DNA of 64,000 nucleotides from Crocinitomicaceae bacterium (GTDB lineage Bacteria > Bacteroidota > Bacteroidia > Flavobacteriales_D > Crocinitomicaceae), in assembly GCA_022447665.1 (NCBI GenBank), contig JAKVAQ010000004.1, positions 1 to 64,000 of the forward strand, in the 5' to 3' direction. Position 1 is the first letter of the stretch. The number at the start of each line of letters is the position of its first letter. Under the pieces are notes generated by a model that did no database searches, was not told where the DNA came from, and was given only the letters and a program-made list of their open reading frames with translations. The translations under genes and the position numbers were made by a program. This document shows positions 16,768-26,197 of this stretch, one piece after another.

Positions 16768-18591
16768 ATGGCAACAATGAAAACCCCTGGAGTATACGTT
16801 CAAGAAAAGGACGCTTTTGGAAATTCGGTAGTTCCGGTTCCTACAGCTGTACCTGTCTTTATCGGTTATACAGAAAAGACGGCTTTTGCTGGGCAAAGTT
16901 TAATTAACACGCCAGTAAAAATCTCTTCTTTTGCAGACTTCACTGCAATGTTTGGCTCTACTCCGCCAAAAGTGAAATTTACCGTAACAGAACGACCTTT
17001 AGTTTCTCGTTTAAAATCAATTAATGCAGATTTGGCCGTGGCCGATGAAAAAATTACTGCTTTAAATGAAGAAAAAGCTGGATTAAGCGAAGACGATACC
17101 GATGGCATTGCAGCTATTGATAATCGGATTGCTGCAGCCGAAGCTGCAAAAGCTAGAATAGAGAAACAAAAAGATCATCCAGATGTAGGAGATGTTATCT
17201 CAACTTGGGAAGCCTATGATGCTGCTCGTAAAGAAGGGGCGGATGATGCCGGTGAGAAGAAAAAAGCTTTTGATGAAGCAGTTGAAAACTATGAAATGGT
17301 TAAAACTGATTTCGCTTCTGGCTTAATGGGATATTTAGTTGATAATTCGACAGTAAATTATAGAATGTTCAGCGCTATGCAGTTCTTTTATGCGAACGGT
17401 GGTTCTGACTGTTACGTGATTTCAGTAGGAGGTTACGATTACGGAGCGAAAACGCTTGAGCCAGACGAAATGGCCAATGCTATCAAGTTCTTAGAGAAAG
17501 AAACTGAGCCTACAATGATTGTTATTCCAGATGCTGTTGAAGTTATCGACAAGAATAAAGAAGATTTAGGCGAAAAATATGCTGGTTGCTACAGCATTCA
17601 AAGCGCAATGATGAACCACTGCGGAGAATTTATGAACCGTGTAGCCATTTTAGATGTTCCTGGTGGTTATCAAGAAAAATTTGGAGAAGATCCAGTTGAA
17701 TCTTTCAGATCTGGCGCTGCTCCAAGTATTCAAAAATTTAACAGCTACGGTGCTGCTTATTATCCTTGGTTACATACTAATCTACTTTCACCTTCAAACA
17801 TAGGATCTCACAACGTTGACGATACTAGTTTTGAGGTAGTTCTTGAAATGCTTCGTTCCGAATTCGACGAAGTTACAGGAATGGCAATGTATGTGAACTT
17901 ATTTAATACTGAGGATGGAGTTGATAAAGCAAGCTTAGATGAATGTGAGTCTGTTTTAGGCAATCTTTCAGTAAGCTACACTTTAATGAAAGATGCTATC
18001 CTTAAGAAAATGAACCTAATGCCGCCAAGTTCTGCGATGGCAGGTTTATACACTGCCGTAGATAATGCTGAAGGTGTATGGATTGCTCCAGCAAATATTG
18101 CTGTGCAAAATGTAATTACTCCAGCAATCAAAATTGATCACGCTCAACAAGAAGACTTAAACATGCCATTAAATGGTAAGTCAATCTGTGCTATTAGAGC
18201 GTTCACTGGAAAAGGAACAATCGTTTGGGGTGCTAGAACTCTAGATGGAAACTCAAATGATTGGAGATATATTAATGTTAGAAGACTAATGATCTACTTA
18301 GAGCAGTCAGTTAAAGAAGCTGCTTCAGCATTTGTATTTGCACCAAACGATGCCAATACATGGGTAAGTGTAAAAAGTATGATCAGTAATTTCTTAACTC
18401 AAGTGTGGAAACAAGGAGGGTTAGTTGGACCTTCTCCTGATGCTGCTTACAGCGTATCTGTTGGACTTGGTAGTACTATGAGTAATGATGATATCTTAAA
18501 TGGTATTATGAGAGTAACAGTTAAAGTTGCTCCTTCCAGACCAGCGGAATTCATCGAAATTACATTCCAACAAAAACAACAACAGTCTTAA
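16768..18591 (+). CDS. contractile sheath protein with helical insertion
   Basis: This 607-residue phage-tail-sheath family protein forms the contracting outer cylinder. The N-terminal linker and strand KTPGVYVQEKDAF and the C-terminal domain (about 440-600: NDWRYINVRRLMIYLEQS, LNGIMRVTVKVAPSRPAEFI) are classic. Between them, residues about 78-183 form a Lys/Glu/Ala-rich, probably coiled-coil insertion (KITALNEEKAGLSEDD, NRIAAAEAAKARIEKQK). The core fold then resumes at SAMQFFYANGGSDCYVISVGG. The insertion should project from the outer surface, as variable sheath domains do. Only one sheath gene is present, unlike the three of PVC. It is followed by the tube gene after 26 bases. Confidence 0.93.
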   Translation: MATMKTPGVYVQEKDAFGNSVVPVPTAVPVFIGYTEKTAFAGQSLINTPVKISSFADFTAMFGSTPPKVKFTVTERPLVSRLKSINADLAVADEKITALNEEKAGLSEDDTDGIAAIDNRIAAAEAAKARIEKQKDHPDVGDVISTWEAYDAARKEGADDAGEKKKAFDEAVENYEMVKTDFASGLMGYLVDNSTVNYRMFSAMQFFYANGGSDCYVISVGGYDYGAKTLEPDEMANAIKFLEKETEPTMIVIPDAVEVIDKNKEDLGEKYAGCYSIQSAMMNHCGEFMNRVAILDVPGGYQEKFGEDPVESFRSGAAPSIQKFNSYGAAYYPWLHTNLLSPSNIGSHNVDDTSFEVVLEMLRSEFDEVTGMAMYVNLFNTEDGVDKASLDECESVLGNLSVSYTLMKDAILKKMNLMPPSSAMAGLYTAVDNAEGVWIAPANIAVQNVITPAIKIDHAQQEDLNMPLNGKSICAIRAFTGKGTIVWGARTLDGNSNDWRYINVRRLMIYLEQSVKEAASAFVFAPNDANTWVSVKSMISNFLTQVWKQGGLVGPSPDAAYSVSVGLGSTMSNDDILNGIMRVTVKVAPSRPAEFIEITFQQKQQQS

Positions 18592-18617
18592 ACTAATTAC
18601 GATAAAAAAATTTAGAT

Positions 18618-19073
18618 ATGGCAGGAGAAGCACAAGATAACAATTGGCCATTACCAAAGTTTTACTTCTCAGTAGACTTAGGTTCACAAGATTCTACGAC
18701 CTCTTTTCAGGAGGTTTCAGGATTGGATATTGAAGCGCAACCAATTGAATACCGTCATGGCGATAGCCCAGAGTTTTCAACGATTAAAATGCCTGGGTTA
18801 AAGAAGAGTGGTAACGTAACGCTGAAGAAAGGAATCTTTGTTGACGATAACAACTTCTGGACATGGTTCGAAGCAATTAAGATGAATACCATTCAAAGAG
18901 AAACGGTTGTTATTAAACTTTTAGATGAAGAAGGTAATCCTACAATGACGTGGACACTTGCAAATGCATGGCCAACAAAAATTACTGGAACTGACCTTAA
19001 GTCTGATTCTAACGAAGTAGCAGTTGAGACTATAGAACTTGCTCACGAAGGTATAACTATAGAAAACGGTTAA
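18618..19073 (+). CDS. inner tube protein (T4 gp19/Hcp-like)
   Basis: This 151-residue tail-tube family protein has the hallmarks FYFSVDLGSQDSTTSFQEVSG, EYRHGDSPEFSTIKMPGLKK, VTLKKGIFVDDNNFWTWFE and ANAWPTKITGTDLKSDSNEV. By family it stacks as hexamers into the rigid tube that the sheath drives into a target cell, and the lumen would carry the DUF4157 cargo. It directly follows the sheath gene, and a second, shorter paralogue follows after 6 bases, as in Pvc1/Pvc5 or gp19/gp54-like pairs. This copy, next to the sheath, is more likely the bulk tube subunit. Confidence 0.92.
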   Translation: MAGEAQDNNWPLPKFYFSVDLGSQDSTTSFQEVSGLDIEAQPIEYRHGDSPEFSTIKMPGLKKSGNVTLKKGIFVDDNNFWTWFEAIKMNTIQRETVVIKLLDEEGNPTMTWTLANAWPTKITGTDLKSDSNEVAVETIELAHEGITIENG

Positions 19074-19079
19074 TAAATC

Positions 19080-19523
19080 ATGAGTTACTACCCGGCAGTT
19101 GGCTTTTATTTTAGCCTCTCGTTTAGTGGTGACATAAGTAATGCAGAGACCTCTTTTAAAGAGGTTTCTGGACTTACTATGGAAATGGACACTGAGTCCA
19201 TTGAAGAAGGGGGTGTGAATGATTACACCCATATCGTTCCAAAGCGAAGAAAACATCAAAACTTAGTGCTGAAGCGCGGATACTCCGCCAATCAAGAACT
19301 TACTACTTGGTGTGAAGATGCAATCATGGGCGGCCTTCTTGAAGGGGTTTATCCAGAAACACTTACAGTTAAATTACTGAATGAAAATGGCACCCCACTT
19401 AAAAGTTGGTCATTCTACAACGCTTGGCCAGTAAAATGGGAACTTTCTCCCTTCGACTCAGAGAAGAACGAAGTAGTGATCGAAAGTATAGAGTTTGCTT
19501 ACTCTTACTTCAAATCAATTTAG
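19080..19523 (+). CDS. second tube-family protein (tube initiator/baseplate ring)
   Basis: This 147-residue paralogue of the preceding tube protein belongs to the same gp19 family: VGFYFSLSFSGD, TSFKEVSGLTMEMDTE, NLVLKRGYSANQELTTWCED and YNAWPVKWELSPFDSEKNEV. In related particles one tube-like protein forms only the first ring on the spike; the position next to the LysM and spike genes suggests this one does so. The insert IEEGGVNDYTHIVPKRRK differs from the main tube and fits a specialised interface. The assignment of initiator role is inference; the family is certain. Confidence 0.88.
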   Translation: MSYYPAVGFYFSLSFSGDISNAETSFKEVSGLTMEMDTESIEEGGVNDYTHIVPKRRKHQNLVLKRGYSANQELTTWCEDAIMGGLLEGVYPETLTVKLLNENGTPLKSWSFYNAWPVKWELSPFDSEKNEVVIESIEFAYSYFKSI

Positions 19524-19526
19524 ATT

Positions 19527-19685
19527 ATGCCTGTAGAAATTAAAGAATTGGTCATAAAATTGAGAGTAGAGGAAAAAACGCCTGCGAAAAAACCTACTCT
19601 TGATCCTAATGCACTTAGAAATGAGATTAGCAACCAAGTGCGCATGGAAATCAAAAAACAATTACGGAAATTGGATGAACGATAG
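19527..19685 (+). CDS. DUF5908-like mini-protein (Pvc6 position)
   Basis: This 52-residue protein begins MPVEIKELVIKLRVEE and ends in an amphipathic basic helix (EISNQVRMEIKKQLRK). This is the pattern of DUF5908, a family of very short proteins in Bacteroidota contractile-injection loci. It sits between the second tube gene and the LysM gene, the place where PVC/Afp clusters have the short Pvc6/Afp6 gene. It starts 3 bases after the previous stop and ends 5 bases before the next start, so it is clearly a translated operon member. The exact function is unknown; a baseplate stapling peptide is possible. Confidence 0.8.
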   Translation: MPVEIKELVIKLRVEEKTPAKKPTLDPNALRNEISNQVRMEIKKQLRKLDER

Positions 19686-19690
19686 ACAAA

Positions 19691-20341
19691 ATGGGGCTAG
19701 AAAAACTATCCATAACCGCTTATTCCGACTCTACCTATTTAAGTGAGGTAGATTTCTGTATTGTACAAATTAACCCCGCTTCTTATAAACATTCGCACAA
19801 GGTAAATTACGATAGCAAAGTACCTATTGGCGCGTCAGGTGCAGAGCTCGAGTTTCAGGGGATTCCCCCAGAGACAGTTTCTTTTAAAATATATTTTGAT
19901 GGTACTGGAATTGTTGATGAACAAAAGAATATCCAAGACTTGATCGACATCTTCAAAGAAGTCTGCTTCAAGTACCAAGATGAAATCCATCAACCTAACT
20001 ATTTAATTATCTCTTGGGGTACACTAGTTTTTAAATGCAAACTTACCTCTTTAGAACTCAACTATACTCTCTTCAAGCCCGATGGTACTCCGCTCAGAGC
20101 TGAGGCCGAAGTATCATTTGAAGAAGCTTTAGACGCTCTTGAAATTTCAAAGGATGCGGACAATAAATCACCTGATTTAACGCACGAAATTCTAATTAAA
20201 GCAGGAGATAATCTCCCGCAAATCTGCTTTAATGTTTATGGTGATAGTAGCTACTATTTAGACGTTGCCAAATATAACGGTCTAACCAATTTCAGAAACT
20301 TAAAACCCGGTACGGTAATTCACCTTCCATCACTTAAATAA
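19691..20341 (+). CDS. LysM-containing baseplate protein (Pvc7/gp53-like)
   Basis: This 216-residue protein has an N-terminal baseplate-type domain (about 1-155; EVDFCIVQINPASYKHSHKV) and a C-terminal LysM motif (about 165-215; ILIKAGDNLPQICFNVYGDS, YLDVAKYNGLTNFRNLKPG, TVIHLPS). In PVC, Afp and T4 (gp53) the LysM domain joins the inner baseplate ring around the hub instead of binding peptidoglycan. The gene lies in the usual order, tube then LysM then spike, and ends 2 bases before the spike gene. Confidence 0.9.
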   Translation: MGLEKLSITAYSDSTYLSEVDFCIVQINPASYKHSHKVNYDSKVPIGASGAELEFQGIPPETVSFKIYFDGTGIVDEQKNIQDLIDIFKEVCFKYQDEIHQPNYLIISWGTLVFKCKLTSLELNYTLFKPDGTPLRAEAEVSFEEALDALEISKDADNKSPDLTHEILIKAGDNLPQICFNVYGDSSYYLDVAKYNGLTNFRNLKPGTVIHLPSLK

Positions 20342-20343
20342 TC

Positions 20344-22113
20344 ATGGCAAGCTCTGGTATTTTTACATACAAGATTTTGTCAGGAGGATCGGCTATTGAT
20401 GATACCATTGAGGTCCTCTCTATTCGTGTTGAGCTCTTACTAAATAAACTGGCATCTGCTGAAATTGTAATCAAAGATGGACAACCATCTGAACAAACTT
20501 TTGAAGCTACAGATGCAGATACATTTAAACCCGGCACTGAAATAGAAATTCAACTGGGATATGATAGTACTAATGAAAAGGTTTTTTCTGGTATAGTCAC
20601 AAAACAAGCAATTAGCCTTCAAGGAAGCGGAACAGTGCTTACCGTAACTTGCAAAGACAAGTGGATTAAATCTACCGTTGGGTCTAAACTCAATGCTTTC
20701 GAATCTATGACCTCAAGTGCAATGATTGAAAAAATTGCAGGTAATTATGGGTTAGAAAAAGATGTTACTTCCACCTCTTTCGAACACGCAGAATATGTCC
20801 AATATAAAACGCTTGACTGGGACCTTATTTTAAACCTTTCTGAACGGGAAGGAATGGTGGTTTTTACGGACAATGGTAAACTTACAGTTGCAGCACCCAA
20901 TATAAGCGGTTCTGCAGATGTTGAAATACAGTTTGGATCTGATGTTTTAGATTTTAATGCCGAAGTTAATTCTGCTCACCAAGCCGGATCACTTACTGGA
21001 AAGGTATGGGACATGGATAATCAAGAAATTGTTTCCGTTTCTGCGGCAGAACCTTCATTGAATGATCAAGGAAATCTATCCGCCACGGACCTAGCAGACG
21101 TATTAGATTCTCCAGAAGAATTATTGGTATCTGCCACTCCACTTCCGCAAGATGGAATACAGGCTTGGGCTGATGCGAGTCTCTTAAAAATTAGATTATC
21201 GGGTTATACCGGATACATAACTTGTGAGGGAAATAGTGATGTAACACCAAATTCATTGATCAAACTCAAAGGCTTTGGTGACCGTTTTAACGGTGATGCA
21301 TTTGTTTCAGGAGTTACTCATATTGCAGAAAATGGTCATTGGCAAACGGAAGTGAATATAGGACTTGACCCAAAATTCGCTAGTCAGAAAGCTGATACAA
21401 GTCCCCCTGAAATAGCTTCTTCTATACCGTCATACCAGTCCCTTCAAATAGGCACTGTGAAAGCAGTTGTAGAAGACCCAGATAATAACTTTAGAATACA
21501 AATAGAACTACCTTTCTTGGATTCCGACGATCAGCAAGTTTGGGCAAGAATGGCATCACCTTATACTGGAAATTCATTTGGCTCATTCTTTCTTCCTGAA
21601 ATTGATTCAGAAGTTGTTGTAGCTTTTGTTAACAATGATCCATCATTTGGGATCATTTTAGGTTCGCTTTATAGCTCTAAAATTCCGGCTCCCTTAACTC
21701 CATCTTCCGACAGCGATATCAAAATCTTGAAGACAAAAAGCGGCATGGAAATGTCTTTTGACGACACTGATGGTAAAGTCATAATGTCTCTCAAAACCCC
21801 GAATGGCAATAGCATTGTGATGAGTGAAGAAGATAAAACAATCACCATCACTGACCAAAATTCCAACGAGATTAAAATGGCCGAAGACAAGGTAAGTATC
21901 ACCAGCAATTCGAAAATGGAAATTACGGCTTCTGATGAACTTACTATTTCAGGAAGCAAAGTGTCGATAAAAGGTGACGATTCTGTTAATATCTCTGGGG
22001 GTAAAATTGAGGCTTCATCCGATGGAAATGTTGAAATTAGTGCAGGTGGTACTGCTGATTTATCAGCTAGCGGAACTATGTCAGTTTCGGGTGCGTCGGT
22101 TAACCTCAATTAA
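20344..22113 (+). CDS. VgrG-like central spike protein (Pvc8)
   Basis: This 589-residue spike protein fuses gp27-like hub domains (about 1-360; KVFSGIVTKQAISLQGSG, LDWDLILNLSEREGMVVF) to a gp5-like OB fold (about 370-445; IGTVKAVVEDPDNNFRIQI, VWARMASPYTGNSFGSFFLP) and a C-terminal triple-stranded beta-helix (about 455-589). The helix is built of repeated short strands in Ser/Asp/Lys-rich sequence (KMEITASDELTISGSKVSIK). Trimers form the needle, whose tip is capped by the PAAR-like protein encoded at 35479. No effector domain is fused at the C-terminus. It overlaps the gp25 gene by one base (TAATG). Confidence 0.93.
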   Translation: MASSGIFTYKILSGGSAIDDTIEVLSIRVELLLNKLASAEIVIKDGQPSEQTFEATDADTFKPGTEIEIQLGYDSTNEKVFSGIVTKQAISLQGSGTVLTVTCKDKWIKSTVGSKLNAFESMTSSAMIEKIAGNYGLEKDVTSTSFEHAEYVQYKTLDWDLILNLSEREGMVVFTDNGKLTVAAPNISGSADVEIQFGSDVLDFNAEVNSAHQAGSLTGKVWDMDNQEIVSVSAAEPSLNDQGNLSATDLADVLDSPEELLVSATPLPQDGIQAWADASLLKIRLSGYTGYITCEGNSDVTPNSLIKLKGFGDRFNGDAFVSGVTHIAENGHWQTEVNIGLDPKFASQKADTSPPEIASSIPSYQSLQIGTVKAVVEDPDNNFRIQIELPFLDSDDQQVWARMASPYTGNSFGSFFLPEIDSEVVVAFVNNDPSFGIILGSLYSSKIPAPLTPSSDSDIKILKTKSGMEMSFDDTDGKVIMSLKTPNGNSIVMSEEDKTITITDQNSNEIKMAEDKVSITSNSKMEITASDELTISGSKVSIKGDDSVNISGGKIEASSDGNVEISAGGTADLSASGTMSVSGASVNLN

Positions 22114-22556
22114 TGAAAAAGAAATCGTTCATAGGTTCAGGATGGAGTTTCCCTCCTACATTCACGAAGAATGAAGGTATAGTAATGGTTTCGGAGGAAG
22201 AAGAGATTGCGCAATCAATAGAAATCTTACTTAATACCAGCATCGGTGAACGCATAATGCAACCCAAATTTGGATGCGATTTAAAAACCTATCTTTTTCA
22301 GTCGATAAGCACCTCTAAACTACATTTTGTGAAGGAAATGATAAGAACAGCTTTGCTTAATTACGAAGCAAGAATAAAACTTATCGACATTAACATAGAC
22401 CACACAAAATATTTAGACGGCATCATAAATGTCACGGTGAACTATGAAGTTGCAAAAACCAACTCACGTTTTAATCTAGTATTTCCATTTTACAAAGTGG
22501 AGGGTACTGACCTCCCGGTAAACTTAACTAAAATCAATAAACCACTTAGCGCTTAA
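22113..22556 (+). CDS. gp25-like baseplate wedge protein (Pvc9)
   Basis: This 147-residue GPW/gp25 family protein has EEEEIAQSIEILLNTSIGER followed by IMQPKFGCDLKTYLF, which holds the signature ExR-type core (GERIMQPKFG). By family it nucleates sheath polymerisation on the baseplate. It opens with KKSFIGSGWSFPPTF, a common eCIS form. It is translationally coupled to both neighbours: the start overlaps the spike stop, and its stop TAATG overlaps the start of the J-like gene. Confidence 0.93.
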   Translation: MKKKSFIGSGWSFPPTFTKNEGIVMVSEEEEIAQSIEILLNTSIGERIMQPKFGCDLKTYLFQSISTSKLHFVKEMIRTALLNYEARIKLIDINIDHTKYLDGIINVTVNYEVAKTNSRFNLVFPFYKVEGTDLPVNLTKINKPLSA

Positions 22557-25500
22557 TGATTACTGGAAGAAATATCGGACGAGTTCGTGAAGGAAAAAAG
22601 ATTCCTAACCCCCTGGACAACTCATTTCTACCCGATGAGAGAGAAACTTGGGATTTTCTTTCATACATGGTGGACTATATGAAATTAGTACACTTTTACA
22701 ATGCCGAAAACAAACCAGAAGGTGATTGGAGTGAGATTCTATTGCGTGATCCCATTTTTTTTAAAGCAACCATTATCACCTCATCCCTTCAAGGCCTTGA
22801 GGACAAAGCCGTAAGATTAGATCAAGATATTCACTCGGTAGAAAAAGAATCTGAACTAATTAATGAATTACTGAATTGGTACTTCGATGTAGATCGATGG
22901 ATTACTGGACTAACAAGGCTAGGAGAACTTAAATTAGCTGATAAAATTGAAGGAATTCATCAAGGTATACTGAAGAAATTCAAGTTGAAACTAGTTGGCG
23001 ACCTTCAAAAGCTGTCCTTGATTGACGAGGATGAAACAAAGCCTATAAACCCCGACCTGAATCGCGCTTTCTTGACCTATCAAAAAGCAATTAAGTACGT
23101 CCAAGACATTACAAAAGAAAGTGTTGTCCAAAATATTTATGACAACGATGGGCACTCACCTAACAATGCCCTTTACCTCTCCTTTATATTGCTTCTTGAG
23201 CATATTCAAAAAAAGATTAATGACTTTCCACGACGTCACCTTGACTTCTATTATCGAAATATTCTTCATCAGATAGAAAGGAAAGGAACTCCTACGAAAG
23301 CCATTGTTTCGTTCACCTTAAAAGAAAGAATTGAACGCAGCATTATCAATGATAAAATTAGACTTTCGGCGGGCAAACTCTTTGGTAAATCAACAGAAAC
23401 GATCTTTGGAATTACGAAGCCACTTACTGCTCACCCAGTATCCATTGAAAATATGTTCAGCATTTTACTGAATAAAAATCCTTACATCAAAGCAGGCACG
23501 CAAGAGAATATTATTTCAAATGTCCTAAGAAAAGATATCGTGAATAGTGGGGAGACTATTCTTGATCTTGATAAAGAAAAAACTGGACTATTTGGCGCTG
23601 ACTTTTTAAAAGCGCAACACACAGCACAGCCTGAAAAGAGTATCGGGGAAATGGGATTCATTATCTCGTCGCCATCATTGTACCTATCAGAAGGCCAGCG
23701 CGAAATACACGTGCATTTTGCAATGGACCATCGTTCCGCAGAAAGTCAATTTTGGAAACTTTTAAAAGAAGTTGCCAGGTCTAAAGAGGAATCTGTTAGA
23801 TCAGCGTACAAGACGATTTTCAGCAAGGCTTTTATCCCTTACTTTTCCACAAGTGAAGAATGGATAGGTATTGAAGCGTACAAAATTTCTTTGGATGAAA
23901 AAGAAGACGTTTTTTCACTTCACTTATCTGTTGACATAATGGCCCCAGCCATCGATAGACTAGAAAATGATACAATTAAATGGCCTGCCTTAAAGATTAT
24001 TCTTAACCCTTACGCGCCGGTATATGCCTACTCATTTTTAAAAGGATTAAAGCTGAGAGCAGTAAGATTAGAAGTTGAGGCAACCCAACTACGTAACTTG
24101 AGCGTTTACAATGACTTAGGTCGAATTGACCTCAACACGTCTTTTAATCTTTTTGGTCCAATACCTAAACTAGGCTCAACGGTGAAAATTGGGAAAAGTG
24201 AAATCTTCAAGAAAAATATCACCGCACTTTCGTTAAACATTGACTGGGAAAACCTACCGAAAGAAGTTGGTGGTTTTGAAGACTATTATTCTCGCTATCC
24301 TCAAGCAATTTCTAATGATAATTACCGCGTAAAATTCTCGGTATTAAATAAAGGAAAGTGGATTCCAAAAGAAAACGGAATCATTGAGGAAGAAAAACTC
24401 TTTGAATCAACAAAAGTCATTACTCCTGAAGGTTATGAAGAAGATGAATTAATTCATTCAAGCCGTCTTTCTTTTAATCAATTCCGCGAAGTTTCACTGT
24501 CAAAAAAGAATTACAAACTTGAAGATCCTATAGATTATAATGCCAACCGACTTGACGGCTTTATTCGATTCAGTTTGAGTTCTCCAGAAGAAGCATTTGG
24601 TTATGAAATATACCCAGAGTTAGTCGCCGCAGTTAGCATTCATAACGCTAAGAAGAAACGAAATGTGCCACTTCCTAACAAGCCCTTCGTACCTCGTGTG
24701 AAAGGACTGGAAATGAGCTACAAGTCCGAAGATTCAATCAGTTTTGAAGCCTCAAAGTCTAACATGGAGAGTACATCGCACAATATTTCAGAATTCTATC
24801 ATCTTAGTCCTTTAGGAAGGCATGCCGTTCTTCAAAATCAGGAGGTACTTAACGATTCTTTACTCTATGATTTTGACCACGATGGTCAACTATATTTAGA
24901 ATTGAATAATGCTTCAGGAGTATCAATGCTTTCGGTTTATATGGATTTGGATGACACACTCACCATATCGACCTTACCTGACTTTCAAGCTTCCATTTTT
25001 TATCGACAAAGAAATGAATGGGTAGAATTACCGAAAAGGAATATTGTAAAAGATGAGACCTTAGGTTTTATTAAATCAGGCATATTGGAGCTTAACTTGC
25101 CTGAAAACCGTGAGGAAGAAGGAAACAATAGATTATGGCTAAAAATTGTATCAAAAAGTGAAGCCATTAAATACCCTTATCTCAAAGGTATTTACTTCAA
25201 CGCCACTGAAGCAATTTGTCTTGATCAAGATGAAAACTCAGTAGGACTTAACATTCCAGAACTCCAAATAAACAAAGTAGTAGGAGCTTACCCAGATATT
25301 AAATCTGTAATTCAACCGAACAAAAGCTTTGGCGGAGTTTTAAAGGAATCTGAACGAAGATTTTATCATAGAACTGCAAATAGACTTAGACATAAGAACC
25401 GCGCTTTAACCAGTTGGGATTACGAGCAGCTAATTCTCGACGAATTTAATGATGTAAATATCATTAAATGCACAAATGCTGATGCCCATGGAAGACCTCA

Positions 25501-26197
25501 AACCGACCAGGTCAAAATTATTGTAATCAGTAAAGATTGGACTGAGCATAATTTTAATTTATTCAGCCGAGACATTCTCTACAGAATGACCGATCACCTT
25601 TATGAGCGCACAAATTCCTATGTTGAACTAGAAGTAATTAATCCAAAGTTCGAATATCTACTTGTCAATTGTACACTCGAAATGGAAGAAGATGCAATTG
25701 GTGGTCACTATATTGAAGAAGTGAATAGAGTAATTAATGATTTTCTCAGCCCTCACAACCAAATCTCTAGTGGTTTTGGAGGCTTAGGAGGAGATATTGT
25801 TCCCGTCATCTTAATGAGTCAACTAGAAAAATTAGACTTTGTTAAAAAAGGTAAATATTTGAGTTTAGAACATATTATCCAAGACGGAGCAAATAAGTTT
25901 AGTTTAGGGGTTTTTACAGGAAACAAGAAGGTTAAAACAACCACACCATGGTCCATTATGGTACCAATGGAAGAACACAATATTTATGTTCATGACTCAA
26001 GTATTGAAGAAGGAATTGGACATTTTCAGTTAGAGAAAGATTTTATCATTTCCAACAAAGCAACACAAGACGAAGACACCTCCTTAGACGCTTGGTGGAA
26101 AAACAGGAAAGAAACTCAACTGGATAACGGAAATAAATCAAGTGATAGTTTGATGATATTGAACTTTAAACCGAGTAAAGATGGAGAAGAAAAATAA
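22556..26197 (+). CDS. large baseplate J-like protein (Pvc11)
   Basis: This 1213-residue soluble protein corresponds to gp6/J-type baseplate wedge proteins of eCIS. The N-terminal part is specific to these systems (LPDERETWDFLSYMVDYMK). The C-terminal third holds the J-like region, with SERRFYHRTANRLRHKNRAL followed by TSWDYEQLILDEF, then VKIIVISKDW and LEVINPKFEYLLVNCTLEM. In known particles two such proteins (Pvc11 and Pvc12) form the wedges that switch shape to trigger contraction. Its 3' end overlaps the fibre-like gene by 17 bases. The family is clear at the C-terminus and weaker in the middle. Confidence 0.85.
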   Translation: MITGRNIGRVREGKKIPNPLDNSFLPDERETWDFLSYMVDYMKLVHFYNAENKPEGDWSEILLRDPIFFKATIITSSLQGLEDKAVRLDQDIHSVEKESELINELLNWYFDVDRWITGLTRLGELKLADKIEGIHQGILKKFKLKLVGDLQKLSLIDEDETKPINPDLNRAFLTYQKAIKYVQDITKESVVQNIYDNDGHSPNNALYLSFILLLEHIQKKINDFPRRHLDFYYRNILHQIERKGTPTKAIVSFTLKERIERSIINDKIRLSAGKLFGKSTETIFGITKPLTAHPVSIENMFSILLNKNPYIKAGTQENIISNVLRKDIVNSGETILDLDKEKTGLFGADFLKAQHTAQPEKSIGEMGFIISSPSLYLSEGQREIHVHFAMDHRSAESQFWKLLKEVARSKEESVRSAYKTIFSKAFIPYFSTSEEWIGIEAYKISLDEKEDVFSLHLSVDIMAPAIDRLENDTIKWPALKIILNPYAPVYAYSFLKGLKLRAVRLEVEATQLRNLSVYNDLGRIDLNTSFNLFGPIPKLGSTVKIGKSEIFKKNITALSLNIDWENLPKEVGGFEDYYSRYPQAISNDNYRVKFSVLNKGKWIPKENGIIEEEKLFESTKVITPEGYEEDELIHSSRLSFNQFREVSLSKKNYKLEDPIDYNANRLDGFIRFSLSSPEEAFGYEIYPELVAAVSIHNAKKKRNVPLPNKPFVPRVKGLEMSYKSEDSISFEASKSNMESTSHNISEFYHLSPLGRHAVLQNQEVLNDSLLYDFDHDGQLYLELNNASGVSMLSVYMDLDDTLTISTLPDFQASIFYRQRNEWVELPKRNIVKDETLGFIKSGILELNLPENREEEGNNRLWLKIVSKSEAIKYPYLKGIYFNATEAICLDQDENSVGLNIPELQINKVVGAYPDIKSVIQPNKSFGGVLKESERRFYHRTANRLRHKNRALTSWDYEQLILDEFNDVNIIKCTNADAHGRPQTDQVKIIVISKDWTEHNFNLFSRDILYRMTDHLYERTNSYVELEVINPKFEYLLVNCTLEMEEDAIGGHYIEEVNRVINDFLSPHNQISSGFGGLGGDIVPVILMSQLEKLDFVKKGKYLSLEHIIQDGANKFSLGVFTGNKKVKTTTPWSIMVPMEEHNIYVHDSSIEEGIGHFQLEKDFIISNKATQDEDTSLDAWWKNRKETQLDNGNKSSDSLMILNFKPSKDGEEK

